Source: Gordonia sp. SID5947
GTDB lineage: Bacteria; Actinomycetota; Actinomycetes; Mycobacteriales; Mycobacteriaceae
Direction: 5' to 3'
Assembly: GCF_009862785.1 (NCBI RefSeq)
Contig: NZ_WWHU01000001.1
Coordinates: 310,001-374,000, forward strand
DNA: 64,000 bases
The notes under the pieces: model-generated
The model's input: only the letters and a program-made list of their open reading frames with translations
Told to the model about the DNA's origin: nothing
Databases searched by the model: none
Translations under genes and position numbers: made by a program
Shown here: positions 39,460 through 46,713 of the stretch, in pieces
Layout of the letters: every line of letters begins with the position of its first letter
Position numbering within the stretch: the first letter of the stretch is position 1

Positions 39460-39890
39460 GTGGTAGCCGCCACAGAGTCCAGCAGCGCTGGGGCAACAAC
39501 GCCCACAAGCTCGGATTCACGTCCGGCATGGTGGTGCAGGAACTGGGTTGGGATGAAGACACCGACGACGCCCTGCGGGCCGACATCGAAGACGTCATCG
39601 GCGGTGAGATGGTCGATGAAGATGCAGATGACGTCGTCGACGTCGTCGTGCTCTGGTGGCGTGATGACGACGGTGACCTGGTCGATGCGCTGATGGACGC
39701 CATCTCGCCCCTGGCCGACGACGGGTACGTCTGGGTCTTTTCACCGAAGACCGGCACCGACGGTCATGTCGACCCCAGTGAGATCGCCGAATCCGCACCG
39801 ACGGCCGGCCTGACACAGACCAATGTGATGAGTCTCGGGGAATGGTCGGGGTCGCGGCTGGTACAGCCGAAGACCCGCAAGCGCACATGA
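39460..39890 (+). pseudogene. DUF3052 family protein, with a -1 frameshift near its start
   Basis: A strong AGGGAGG (39444-39450) precedes GTG 39460, which opens as VVAATES. After about 39480 the natural continuation is in the -1 frame: QQRWGNNAHKLGFTSGMVVQEL, then GWDEDTDDALRADIED, DVVVLWWRDDDGDLVDALMD and a C-terminus ending at 39890. One added C at 39480-39481 gives a 143-residue protein of normal DUF3052 length (homologue Rv2239c). Function is unknown; it is coupled to ahpE by an ATGA overlap. Probably intact in the organism. Confidence 0.8.
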
Positions 39891-40378
39891 GCGACGAGGG
39901 CACGGTGCTCCCGACGTCGCCGTTACGAGTGGGAGACACCGCACCCGACTTCGAACTCCGCGACCAGAACAACCAGCGTGTCTCGCTGTCGGCGCTGCGG
40001 GTCGACAGCAAGGTGCTTGTGGTGTTCTTCCCGCTGGCGTTCACCGGGACGTGTCAGGGCGAACTCGGTTACATCCGAGATCATCAACCCCAGTTCGATC
40101 ACGACGGGCTGAGTACCGTCGCGGTGTCGGTGGGGCCGCCTCCGACGCACAAGGTGTGGTCGTCGGCGCAGGGATTCCTGTTCCCGATCCTGTCGGATTT
40201 CTGGCCGCACGGTGCGGTCGCCGAGGCGTATGGCGTCTTCAACGAGCGAAATGGTTATGCCAACCGCGGGACCTTCCTGGTCGAGAGTGACGGCACGGTC
40301 GCGTTCGCCGACGTGGTGGGTCCGGGTGAGGCGCGCGAGCAGGCGCTCTGGGACAAGGCGCTGCTGGCAGCGCGGTAA
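39887..40378 (+). CDS. ahpE: Peroxiredoxin AhpE (1-Cys type)
   Basis: Thiol peroxidase that reduces peroxides and peroxynitrite, probably recharged by mycothiol/mycoredoxin in this lineage. The 163-residue protein has the peroxidatic motif FFPLAFTGTCQGEL with Cys56, and no obvious resolving Cys at the usual 2-Cys position. ATG 39887 overlaps the DUF3052 stop. The pair corresponds to Rv2239c-Rv2238c. Confidence 0.92.
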   Translation: MSDEGTVLPTSPLRVGDTAPDFELRDQNNQRVSLSALRVDSKVLVVFFPLAFTGTCQGELGYIRDHQPQFDHDGLSTVAVSVGPPPTHKVWSSAQGFLFPILSDFWPHGAVAEAYGVFNERNGYANRGTFLVESDGTVAFADVVGPGEAREQALWDKALLAAR

Positions 40379-40397
40379 CCGAGCTGATCGCGACGTC

Positions 40398-40925
40398 TCA
40401 CGGCGTCGTGACGGTGACCCGTCCGCGCCGGCGCGCCAGTCGTGCGAGCGGCGGGAAGACCAACCGCTGAAGCCACGCGGGTATGCCGGCGAGGTAGCCG
40501 TCCTGCAGTTCCCACAAGGTCGCGAGATCGAGTGGATTGCGGGGGACACCGAACCGGTTGGTTCGGTACTCGGCGTCGAGTCGATGCCAGGTCTCGAACA
40601 TCTCGCGGTGATGCGCGGGCGGGCTGATCGCATGTTCGACTTCCACATCGCGGCCCAGGGTCCAGAATTCGTGCACGTGCCCCGGGCGGATGGTGAGCTC
40701 GTCGTCGGGGCCGAGCTCGGTGACGTTCCGGTCGACCCGGAATCGCATCCGTCCGCGTCGTACGCGGAACACCTCGGTGAGATCCGGATGCCAGTGAGGT
40801 CCGGCCATCCGGCCCGGTGAGGGGATCTCGTGGCGCAGTTCGAGGACATCGTGGTCGCCGTCCGCGAACGTGCCGACGATCTCGATGACGTGTCCGTCGC
40901 GAAAGGTCAGGATCTTGCCGTCCAT
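40398..40925 (-). CDS. Cupin-domain protein
   Basis: A 175-residue protein with one cupin barrel: motif 1 GPHWHPDLTEVFRVRRGRMRFRV and motif 2 ELTIRPGHVHEFWTLG carry the His/Glu metal ligands. The C-terminal third (EMFETWHRLDAEYRTNRFGV) is helical. No substrate is assigned. ATG 40925 is chosen because it lies in the left arm of the operator shared with the divergent marR gene, and upstream codons would overlap that gene. Regulation by the adjacent MarR protein is likely. Confidence 0.8.
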   Translation of the reverse strand: MDGKILTFRDGHVIEIVGTFADGDHDVLELRHEIPSPGRMAGPHWHPDLTEVFRVRRGRMRFRVDRNVTELGPDDELTIRPGHVHEFWTLGRDVEVEHAISPPAHHREMFETWHRLDAEYRTNRFGVPRNPLDLATLWELQDGYLAGIPAWLQRLVFPPLARLARRRGRVTVTTP

Positions 40926-40952
40926 AATTACCAAAGCTACCTTGGTAATTAT
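40924..40952. promoter_or_regulatory. Divergent MarR operator overlapping both start codons
   Basis: A perfect inverted repeat of 11-bp arms (ATAATTACCAA at 40924-40934, its complement at 40942-40952) with a 7-bp spacer. The cupin ATG (40925-40923) and the marR ATG (40951-40953) both fall at its edges. No ribosome-binding site fits between the operator and either start, so both mRNAs may be leaderless. Confidence 0.75.
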
Positions 40953-41388
40953 GCCGAAGGAAGATCCGGCGCCGCTGCTCTTGCGACTTCTCGTGGAGGC
41001 GAGCCGGGCGTTCGAGGACCGAGTACTCGACGATCTGGCGATGGGAGGGATCCGCCCCGCACACATTTCCGTGTTCCGGTATCTCGGCCCGGAGGGCAGT
41101 CGGATCGGTGACCTGGCGGCCGCGGCCGGGATGACCGGACAGGCGATGGGGGAGCTCGTCGGCAAGGTTCGGGAGCTCGGGCTGGTCGAAGTGGTCACCG
41201 ACCCGAACGACCGCCGCGCGAGGTTGGTGAGACCTACGCCGCACGGCTCCGAGGCGATGAACCGGTATGCCGAACGGGTCCGTGTGGTGGAGGGACGCGT
41301 CCGAGCGGAGATCGGTGACGACGGGCTCCGCGACCTGCGCGCCTTGCTGGCGCGCACCGGTCGGATCCTGAGCGAGCGACCGGACTGA
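40951..41388 (+). CDS. MarR-family transcriptional regulator
   Basis: A 145-residue winged-helix regulator with MarR features: HTH GDLAAAAGMTGQAMGELVGKVRELGLVEV and the wing DPNDRRARLVRPTPHG. The start at ATG 40951 lies at the edge of an operator palindrome shared with the divergent cupin gene, a typical autoregulated pair. The ligand is unknown. Confidence 0.88.
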   Translation: MPKEDPAPLLLRLLVEASRAFEDRVLDDLAMGGIRPAHISVFRYLGPEGSRIGDLAAAAGMTGQAMGELVGKVRELGLVEVVTDPNDRRARLVRPTPHGSEAMNRYAERVRVVEGRVRAEIGDDGLRDLRALLARTGRILSERPD

Positions 41389-41495
41389 ACGATCCGACTG
41401 TGTGGTCGCGGTGTCGTCCTGGTTTGGGCTCTGGCCCGTGAAGCATTACATTCATGACTTGGTGATCGCCGGTCCCGTCATCGGGATTGGCCCAC

Positions 41496-41570
41496 GCGCG
41501 TATAGCTCAGCGGTAGAGCTCTGGTCTTACACACCAGCGGTCAGGGGTTCGAATCCCTTTGCGCGCACCA
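41496..41570 (+). tRNA. tRNA-Val(TAC)
   Basis: A 75-nt cloverleaf with encoded CCA: acceptor GCGCGTA paired with TGCGCGC, D-arm TAGCTCAGCGGTAGAGC, anticodon stem CTGGT/ACCAG with loop CTTACAC (anticodon TAC), T-arm AGGGGTTCGAATCCCTT, discriminator A. Its 3' end is the left attachment site of the island that follows. Integration has left the tRNA intact. Confidence 0.96.
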
Positions 41571-41571
41571 G
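41549..41571 (+). repeat. Attachment site copy at the tRNA-Val 3' end
   Basis: Left copy of a 23-nt perfect direct repeat covering the T-loop, acceptor 3' strand and CCA of tRNA-Val plus one base. It matches 44696-44718 exactly and differs on both flanks. Confidence 0.9.
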
Positions 41572-41665
41572 TATTGACCCAGTTCAGAGCGTTGACGGGG
41601 GAGTGAGGAAAACCCCCGGGTGGCCAGGAAGTGGCCAACGGCTGGCCCACGATCGTCCTAGGTTG

Positions 41666-41860
41666 TCAGTCGCCCGACGGCACCGGCGGGGCGAAAAGGT
41701 CGGCGCCGGCCGCGGCGAGGGAGTCGTCAAAGGCGTGGCCGTAGACCCGTAGCGTCATCGCCGGATCGTGCCCGAGCCATGCCGCGGTCGTCAGCGCGGA
41801 CTGCCCGCCATCGATCATCTGTGAGGCAACGCTGTGGCGGGCGTCGTGCAGTCGGATCTT
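41666..41860 (-). pseudogene. Tyrosine recombinase (phage integrase) C-terminal remnant
   Basis: About 64 residues ending at 41666 contain the integrase box II context KIRLHDARHS, the His of LGHDPAMT and the presumptive nucleophile Tyr in LRVYGHAF. The upstream part of the frame (to 42037) does not resemble an integrase and the first catalytic Arg is missing, so the gene is truncated. Reading toward tRNA-Val at the left island edge is the normal orientation for a tRNA-site integrase. Confidence 0.8.
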
Positions 41861-42028
41861 TGGTGGCTGCGTCGCCGACGGACGATCCGGACAAGGCGCA
41901 GGCGTATACGGATGCTGCTGCCGCAGCATTTGAACAGTTCGTCGCACAACGACAAGCTGTCCATTGGCTCGAGGTCTAGGCAGTGCTCTGTGATAGCGCA
42001 CAAGTTGGGTACGGCAACCCCATTTCAT

Positions 42029-42928
42029 ATGCCGCACAGCCTCACCGAAGCCCGGAACATGTTGCTCACGACCGGGAGAATAAGAGCTATTGACACCGAT
42101 GACATCAGGATCTTCACCGACCCGTCGCTCTCACCCGGCAGCGCGAAAATCCAGAGGAAACGTGCACTTTTCCGCCGGTACAACAGCTGGGCGTCGACCA
42201 AGCGGTTCATCGGCCCGGCTGGGGAGAGCGCGGTCGCTTCCTCCCTGGTCGCATCCGGGGCCATGCAACTACCCAATCAGGGGTCCGAAGTCGCCGAAGT
42301 TCTCGGATTCCGGTTTGACGGGCCACTCGACAATGGCGGTTACCTCACCGTGATCGCACCGGACAACCCAGCCGCGTACACCGCTTTGTACTGCCCCATC
42401 GAAGTGAAGAACGTCCGTGAATGGATCTACCCTCACAGCTCCCTGCTCCACCAACTGCCCGACAAGGCGGCCCAGCTGCAAGAGCATGTCCCGGACTTCT
42501 CCATTCATCCCATCCTCATCTGTCGCCGTTGCCACTACACGACGTTTTTCATGGCAGCCACGCAGCTCGGGTTCAAAGTGATGGAGTTGGAACGGCAGTA
42601 CCTCGACTCTCGCGCGATTCGCGGTGACAATGGCGACCAGCACCTCAGCGAGCTCCGCGCAGAGTTGGGGATGCTCGATCTGGTGCCCCTCAGCGCGGAC
42701 GTCGAATCTCAAGGCGACAAGGTCCTGACTAAGTGGTTCAGGACGTCTCTGCCGAAGTTCGCGGCTGATGCTGCCGCCGCGTGGCGTCGCACTGTGCTCG
42801 ACGAGCGACTGCACGACACGTTTGGCCTGCTGCGCCATGAGCATGAGAAGGACCACGGTGCGCGCAACCATGTGATGGCGGAGCTCCGTCGGCGCGCGGT
42901 GGAAACCGGGCTCCAGGGTGGATGGTGA
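42029..42928 (+). CDS. Hypothetical protein with PD-(D/E)XK nuclease-like motif
   Basis: A 299-residue protein I cannot name. It has a helix with Glu66 (GPAGESAVASSLVASG), Asp97 or Asp101 in FDGPLDNGGY, then CPIEVKNV with Glu125-X-Lys127. This E...D...ExK order is that of restriction-endonuclease-like folds. It is followed by a CxxC pair (CRRCHY, 165-170) and a helical C-terminal region (about 225-290) rich in Arg and Glu. Function may be DNA cleavage, defence or toxin-related; this is inference. The frame is open from 41834; ATG 42029 is chosen because the sequence before it is low in protein character, and GTG 41990 is an alternative. It lies inside the tRNA-Val island. Confidence 0.6.
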   Translation: MPHSLTEARNMLLTTGRIRAIDTDDIRIFTDPSLSPGSAKIQRKRALFRRYNSWASTKRFIGPAGESAVASSLVASGAMQLPNQGSEVAEVLGFRFDGPLDNGGYLTVIAPDNPAAYTALYCPIEVKNVREWIYPHSSLLHQLPDKAAQLQEHVPDFSIHPILICRRCHYTTFFMAATQLGFKVMELERQYLDSRAIRGDNGDQHLSELRAELGMLDLVPLSADVESQGDKVLTKWFRTSLPKFAADAAAAWRRTVLDERLHDTFGLLRHEHEKDHGARNHVMAELRRRAVETGLQGGW

Positions 42929-43031
42929 GCGACACCGCGCATACTTACCGAGGATTGGCCGTCCTCGAGGACGCCGGGCCCGGTTCGTTTATCGTGCATG
43001 AGATTGCATGCGAGTGGAGGGGGCACGGGCC

Positions 43032-43343
43032 ATGGAACCGGAAGTGAGCGCTGAACCAGACAGGATCAGCGGGCTCGGGTCGCACGTCGGCTCGCTGGGC
43101 GAGGAGATCGCGGCTGCCTCGGGTAAGGGTGCGATGGGCGCCGCGGCCGGCCAGGTGTGCGGGAGCGCGACGTCTGCGGTGCTTGGTGTGCTCGATCAGG
43201 TGATCGATACCGCGATCCGCCAGTCGTCGCAGACGCTGCGCCCGGTCGGCCCGAAGGTGGTCACTGCCGCCAACGACTACGGCCACACCGAGTCGGCCAA
43301 TGTCACCGACATCCGCCGCTCCGGCGGCGACCTGGCCACCTGA
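43032..43343 (+). CDS. Small type VII secretion-type protein with YxxxE motif
   Basis: A 103-residue, helix-rich protein resembling the ESX-associated DUF2580/EspC-like group. A helix-turn-helix-sized core (RISGLGSHVGSLGEEIAAASG, AVLGVLDQVIDTAIRQSSQTL) is followed by a C-terminal NDYGHTES carrying YxxxE, the type VII export signature. ATG 43032 follows GGAGGGGG (43015-43022). Its stop overlaps the start of the WxG-type partner, so the two are probably made as a pair. No ESX secretion machinery is in the window. Confidence 0.65.
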   Translation: MEPEVSAEPDRISGLGSHVGSLGEEIAAASGKGAMGAAAGQVCGSATSAVLGVLDQVIDTAIRQSSQTLRPVGPKVVTAANDYGHTESANVTDIRRSGGDLAT

Positions 43344-43639
43344 TGCTCACCCGCTCCCAGGTCGCCGCCTGGACCGCGGCGACCGCTGCCGTCGAAGCCC
43401 AGCAGTCCTTGACCACGCAGAGTCAGGTCATCGAGTCGTGTTCGAACCGCGCTCAGTCCGGGGTCACCGAGCTCGGCAGTTCGGGTGAATGGTCCGGCGG
43501 AGCGTTCCACGCGACCACTGCGGTGCTCGGCGATGCCCACCGGATCAACATCCGCACCGCCGACCTGATCACCGACACCGGCAGCAAGGTGCACTCCGGG
43601 CTGATCTCGATGCACTACGCCGCGAAGTCCTTGTGGTAG
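43343..43639 (+). CDS. WXG100-like protein, possible truncated toxin N-terminus
   Basis: A 98-residue helical hairpin protein with the WxG turn in SSGEWSGGAF at about residues 49-54, flanked by long amphipathic helices. It overlaps the YxxxE partner by one base. In related actinobacterial loci this helical domain is often the N-terminal targeting part of a longer polymorphic toxin. Here it stops at ...AAKSLW, five bases before the next gene, so either it is a free WXG100 protein or the toxin domain has been lost. Confidence 0.65.
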   Translation: MLTRSQVAAWTAATAAVEAQQSLTTQSQVIESCSNRAQSGVTELGSSGEWSGGAFHATTAVLGDAHRINIRTADLITDTGSKVHSGLISMHYAAKSLW

Positions 43640-43644
43640 CAACG

Positions 43645-44319
43645 ATGATCCGTATCAGCATCATTGGCGGCTGGGAACCGCGTGAGCAGTCACTCGACGA
43701 GGTCGCGACCGCAACCTCGAGAATGCTCATCGCGATGCCGCCGCTGTCTGGGCATCAGTGGGTCACCCCCATCTATTCCGGCAGCGATCGGTCCGACGAT
43801 CTGCGACGATTCGCTCCGATCGACCCGGCTGATGTGACCGAAATTGCGTCGCGTGTAGCTGTGTCGACAGCGCAGGTCAAGAACATGAAAAGCCCCGGAC
43901 AGCTAGTACGGTTCTACCGTCGCGCTGGTGACGACTTCCCGATGACTCTCGACGTGCATGCCGGATACGCCAAGCCACGTAACCGCATCGTCGCCGCGCT
44001 GAAGGTCGACGATCCAACGACGGTGGAGACTCAGCGGTTGATCCGCGCCCACATGGCCGCGTTCATCGCCGCATGGAATCCGAGTTGGTTGGAAGCGGGC
44101 ACTTACGACTTCCAGAAAGCCCAGGGCCATTCGCATGGCCAGGTCATCGTCGGCTGGGACACCTACATCTCCGACCGTGTCGCCTTCGACGACACGGTGA
44201 TCGACGGGAAGCTCGCGACAGTGCGCGGCGCGGCCGGACGGTACGTCACCCTCGACGGAACACCAGCCGAGCCCAGCCTCGAGCAAGCCCAGCTGGTGCG
44301 GAAGGCGCTCCGCTACTGA
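43645..44319 (+). CDS. Hypothetical protein, candidate immunity protein
   Basis: A 224-residue cytoplasmic-looking alpha/beta protein without signal or membrane segments. It opens IRISIIGGWEPREQSLDEVA and contains FIAAWNPSWLEAGTYDF, conserved-looking aromatic positions that recall the Imm52 group of polymorphic-toxin immunity proteins. I am not certain of that match. Position just after a YxxxE/WxG pair supports an immunity role. The open frame extends upstream to 43489, but ATG 43645 just after the previous stop is preferred. Confidence 0.5.
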   Translation: MIRISIIGGWEPREQSLDEVATATSRMLIAMPPLSGHQWVTPIYSGSDRSDDLRRFAPIDPADVTEIASRVAVSTAQVKNMKSPGQLVRFYRRAGDDFPMTLDVHAGYAKPRNRIVAALKVDDPTTVETQRLIRAHMAAFIAAWNPSWLEAGTYDFQKAQGHSHGQVIVGWDTYISDRVAFDDTVIDGKLATVRGAAGRYVTLDGTPAEPSLEQAQLVRKALRY

Positions 44320-44514
44320 CACCCGCCGGACGGACAGGGTGAGTACCACGTGCCGCATCGTGGTCGTCTTGTTTTCTCACGAAACACTCGTGTCGCTCAC
44401 CAGCACATTTCACGAAATATCGCGAAGAGTTACACATAAGACAAAACATGTTGCACAGCAACATAACTGGAGACTTACAGGTCGGTGATCGCCTCGCGTA
44501 GCTCATCCGGCATC

Positions 44515-44695
44515 ACCAGCTCCGAGCCCATCGAGCAGTGGGGTATCCACATGGCGGCCGAAGGCAAGGCGCGCCGTTCGATTACCGACCGCACTGCAAC
44601 GCTGCGTCGCGTCGAACGCGACAGCGGCACGACGGCACTGTCCGCGACCACCGGCGACCTCGCCGCCTGGCTTGGCCGTCCTGACCGGGCCCTGG
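44515..44695 (+). pseudogene. Integrase N-terminal (core-binding) remnant
   Basis: In frame from about 44521 the sequence reads EPIEQWGIHMAAEGKARRSI, then TDRTATLRRVERDSGTTAL and TTGDLAAWLGRPDRA. This is the SAM-like core-binding domain pattern of actinobacterial tyrosine recombinases. It stops being integrase-like exactly where the right attachment repeat begins (44696). It is on the opposite strand to the C-terminal remnant, so the two are not halves of one gene in simple order. Confidence 0.6.
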
Positions 44696-44718
44696 TCGAA
44701 TCCCTTTGCGCGCACCAG
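44696..44718 (+). repeat. Attachment site copy at the right island end
   Basis: Right copy of the 23-nt perfect direct repeat of the tRNA-Val 3' end (41549-41571). No tRNA precedes it, so it marks the chromosome-distal border of the island. Confidence 0.9.
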
Positions 44719-44875
44719 AGTTTGCGCACGAGGGCGTCATTCCTCCGGGCTGAAGGGACGATGTGCTTCCTCGACTTCGAGATGGTGAATACGGATGCGG
44801 TCGAGCAAAAGGCGGTCGGCCGACGATGACTCGACCGTGCGTGCCGTTCATCTGAACGCGGCACAGCCCTGCGCC

Positions 44876-45646
44876 TCACACCGGTGGCGCTGCCCCGATC
44901 ACCACCGTCGCCGCCATCTCCTCCGATGACGCGACGGCGGTCCCGAGCCCCGCACCCGAGAGCGCCTCGGCGGTCAGACGGGCCTGGACGGCTCCGGACT
45001 CGATCAACACGTGCCCTCCCGGACGCAACCACTCGCCGACCACACTCGCCACCCGGTGATGGACGTCGACACCGTCTGGGCCGCCGTCGAGAGTGCGCCG
45101 CGGCTCGTGATCGCGAGCCTCGGGTGGCATCATCGCCATCTCCGCGGTGGGCACATACGGCGCATTGACCACGACGACGTCGACGGAGCCCCGCAAGCGA
45201 TCAGGCAGCGGATCGAACAGGTCCCCGCACCATGTCACGCCGCCGACGGCCGCGAGATTGCCGGCCGCGCATCGCACCGCGACGGGATCGATGTCGGATG
45301 CGTGGATCTCGATGTCGGGGACCTCCGTCGCGATCGCCAGACCGATCGCACCGGTGCCGCAGCAGAGGTCCACGACGGTCGAGCCCGGCCGTGTCACGGT
45401 GAGCGCCTGCCGGACGAGGAAGGCGGTCCGCTGACGGGGTACGAAGACGCCGGGCTCGACTGCGATCCGCAGACCGCGGAACCTCGCCCAACCGAGAACC
45501 ACTTCCAGCGGCTCGCCTGCGATACGCCGCATGAGCAGTTCTTCGAGCTCGCCGAGGTCGCGGGCATCCCCGACCAGTAGGTCGGCCTCTTCCTCGGCGA
45601 AGACACAGCCGGCGTCTCGAAGGCGGGTCACGGTGCGGGACAGCAC
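44876..45646 (-). CDS. PrmC/HemK-like protein-glutamine N5-methyltransferase
   Basis: A 256-residue class I SAM-dependent methyltransferase of the HemK type. It has an N-terminal helical bundle (EEEADLLVGDARDLGELEEL), the SAM loop VVDLCCGTGAIGLA, and DIDPVAVRCAAGNL. The catalytic motif reads NAPYVP rather than the usual NPPY. It is probably a paralogue of PrmC (release-factor methylation), with another substrate possible. GTG 45646 is chosen because GGGAGG (45657-45662) lies 10 bp upstream and the start then falls after the WYL gene stop; the frame opens earlier at 45745 but would overlap that gene by 83 bp. Confidence 0.82.
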   Translation of the reverse strand: MLSRTVTRLRDAGCVFAEEEADLLVGDARDLGELEELLMRRIAGEPLEVVLGWARFRGLRIAVEPGVFVPRQRTAFLVRQALTVTRPGSTVVDLCCGTGAIGLAIATEVPDIEIHASDIDPVAVRCAAGNLAAVGGVTWCGDLFDPLPDRLRGSVDVVVVNAPYVPTAEMAMMPPEARDHEPRRTLDGGPDGVDVHHRVASVVGEWLRPGGHVLIESGAVQARLTAEALSGAGLGTAVASSEEMAATVVIGAAPPV

Positions 45647-45662
45647 CTCTGGGGCACCTCCC

Positions 45663-46647
45663 TCATCGCGAACCGACGCCGTCGACGGCTCGCCGATAGC
45701 GCGCCGCCAGGCGATCGTGGTACCGCGCGGTCTCCCGGCACTCATCGACCAGCTCCGGCGGGCCGAGCACCGTGAAGTCGGCCTCGAAGGCCTGCAGCCA
45801 GCGGGCGATGCTCACCAGCGACGTACTGAACAGCACGAGTTCGCAGCCCTGGTCGTCGCCGGCCTCGATGGTGCCCCACGCGGCGTCGACCATGGGTTCC
45901 ACCACATCCATCGGTGCATGGATACGTACGCGCGCCGATGCTTTCCGGTAGACGGCGCCGAGGCTGCGGGCGAGGTAGCCGGTCGCGCCTCCTTCGGGCA
46001 GCTCCCGGGGGTGAAGCGGGGTCCGGTTGGCGTCTTCGGTTCCATCCGGTCGACGCGGAACGATCGCCAGTCCTCGCGCCCGAGATCCCAACCAACCAGA
46101 TACCACCGCAAACCGCTCCGCACCAGGCGATACGGTTCGACCTCGCGGCGGCTCTCCGCGCCGTCGCCCCGCCGGTAGTCGAATCGCAGGCGTTCGCTGC
46201 GATGGCATGCGGTCGCGATCTCGGTGAGCACCGCCCCGATACCGAGATCCGGGTCTCGCGGGGGACCGCCTCCATGGTGAGCGCATCGAGTCGGTGGCGC
46301 AGACGTGACGGCATCACCTGCTTCAGTTTGGTGAGCGCTCCCGCCGACGCATCCGCCATGTCGGCGACCGACCCGGTGGTGATCTCGTTGAGTCCGAGAG
46401 CGACGGCGAGGACTTCCTGATCGTCGAGGAGGAGGGGCGGCATCTCCGCGCCTGCGCCGAGCCGGTACCCGCCGCCGACGCCGACCGTCGCATCGACCGG
46501 GTAACCGAGCTCACGGAGCTTGTCGATGTCGCGTCGGACCGTTCGCGTGGTGATCTCGAGACGTCGGGCGAGGTCTGCACCCGACCAGTCGCGTCTGGTC
46601 TGCAGCAAGGTCAGCAGAGCCAACAATCGGGCCGACGTTTCCAACAT
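45663..46647 (-). pseudogene. WYL/DeoR-type transcriptional regulator, two -1 frameshifts
   Basis: The N-terminal HTH (MLETSARLLALLTLLQTRRD, ITTRTVRRDIDKLRELGYPV) and the start of the WYL domain read from ATG 46647. Near 46254-46262 the frame moves to one with DYRRGDGAESRREVEPYRLV and GLRWYLVGWDLGREDWRSFR. Near 46004-46011 it moves again to GYLARSLGAVYRKASARVRI and ends at 45663. Adding one base at each place gives a normal 328-residue WYL regulator, a family that senses nucleic-acid or nucleotide ligands. Both sites lie beside G/C runs, so sequencing error is likely. It is followed by the PrmC-like gene 16 bp on. Confidence 0.82.
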
Positions 46648-46713
46648 GAATGCCATCCTGCCGCCTTTTGCGGACAGATGCTGACCTCGATGACGATGCG
46701 CTCCGAGATACGT

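Larger units (their letters stand above)
41549..44718. mobile_element. Small genomic island integrated in tRNA-Val
   Basis: A 3.2 kb element bounded by a 23-nt perfect direct repeat, the left copy being the 3' end of tRNA-Val. Contents in order are an integrase C-terminal remnant (leftward), a PD-(D/E)XK-like protein, two small type VII secretion-type proteins, a possible immunity protein, an AT-rich gap (44320-44480) and an integrase N-terminal remnant. No complete integrase is present, so the element is probably immobile now. Genes are rightward except the left integrase remnant. Confidence 0.85.

Noticed and set aside
41779..41979. A short rightward frame ending AAAAAFEQFVAQRQAVHWLEV
   Set aside because: The helical tail looks natural, but the frame is antisense to the integrase motifs at 41666-41860 and has no plausible start. 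It is left unannotated.
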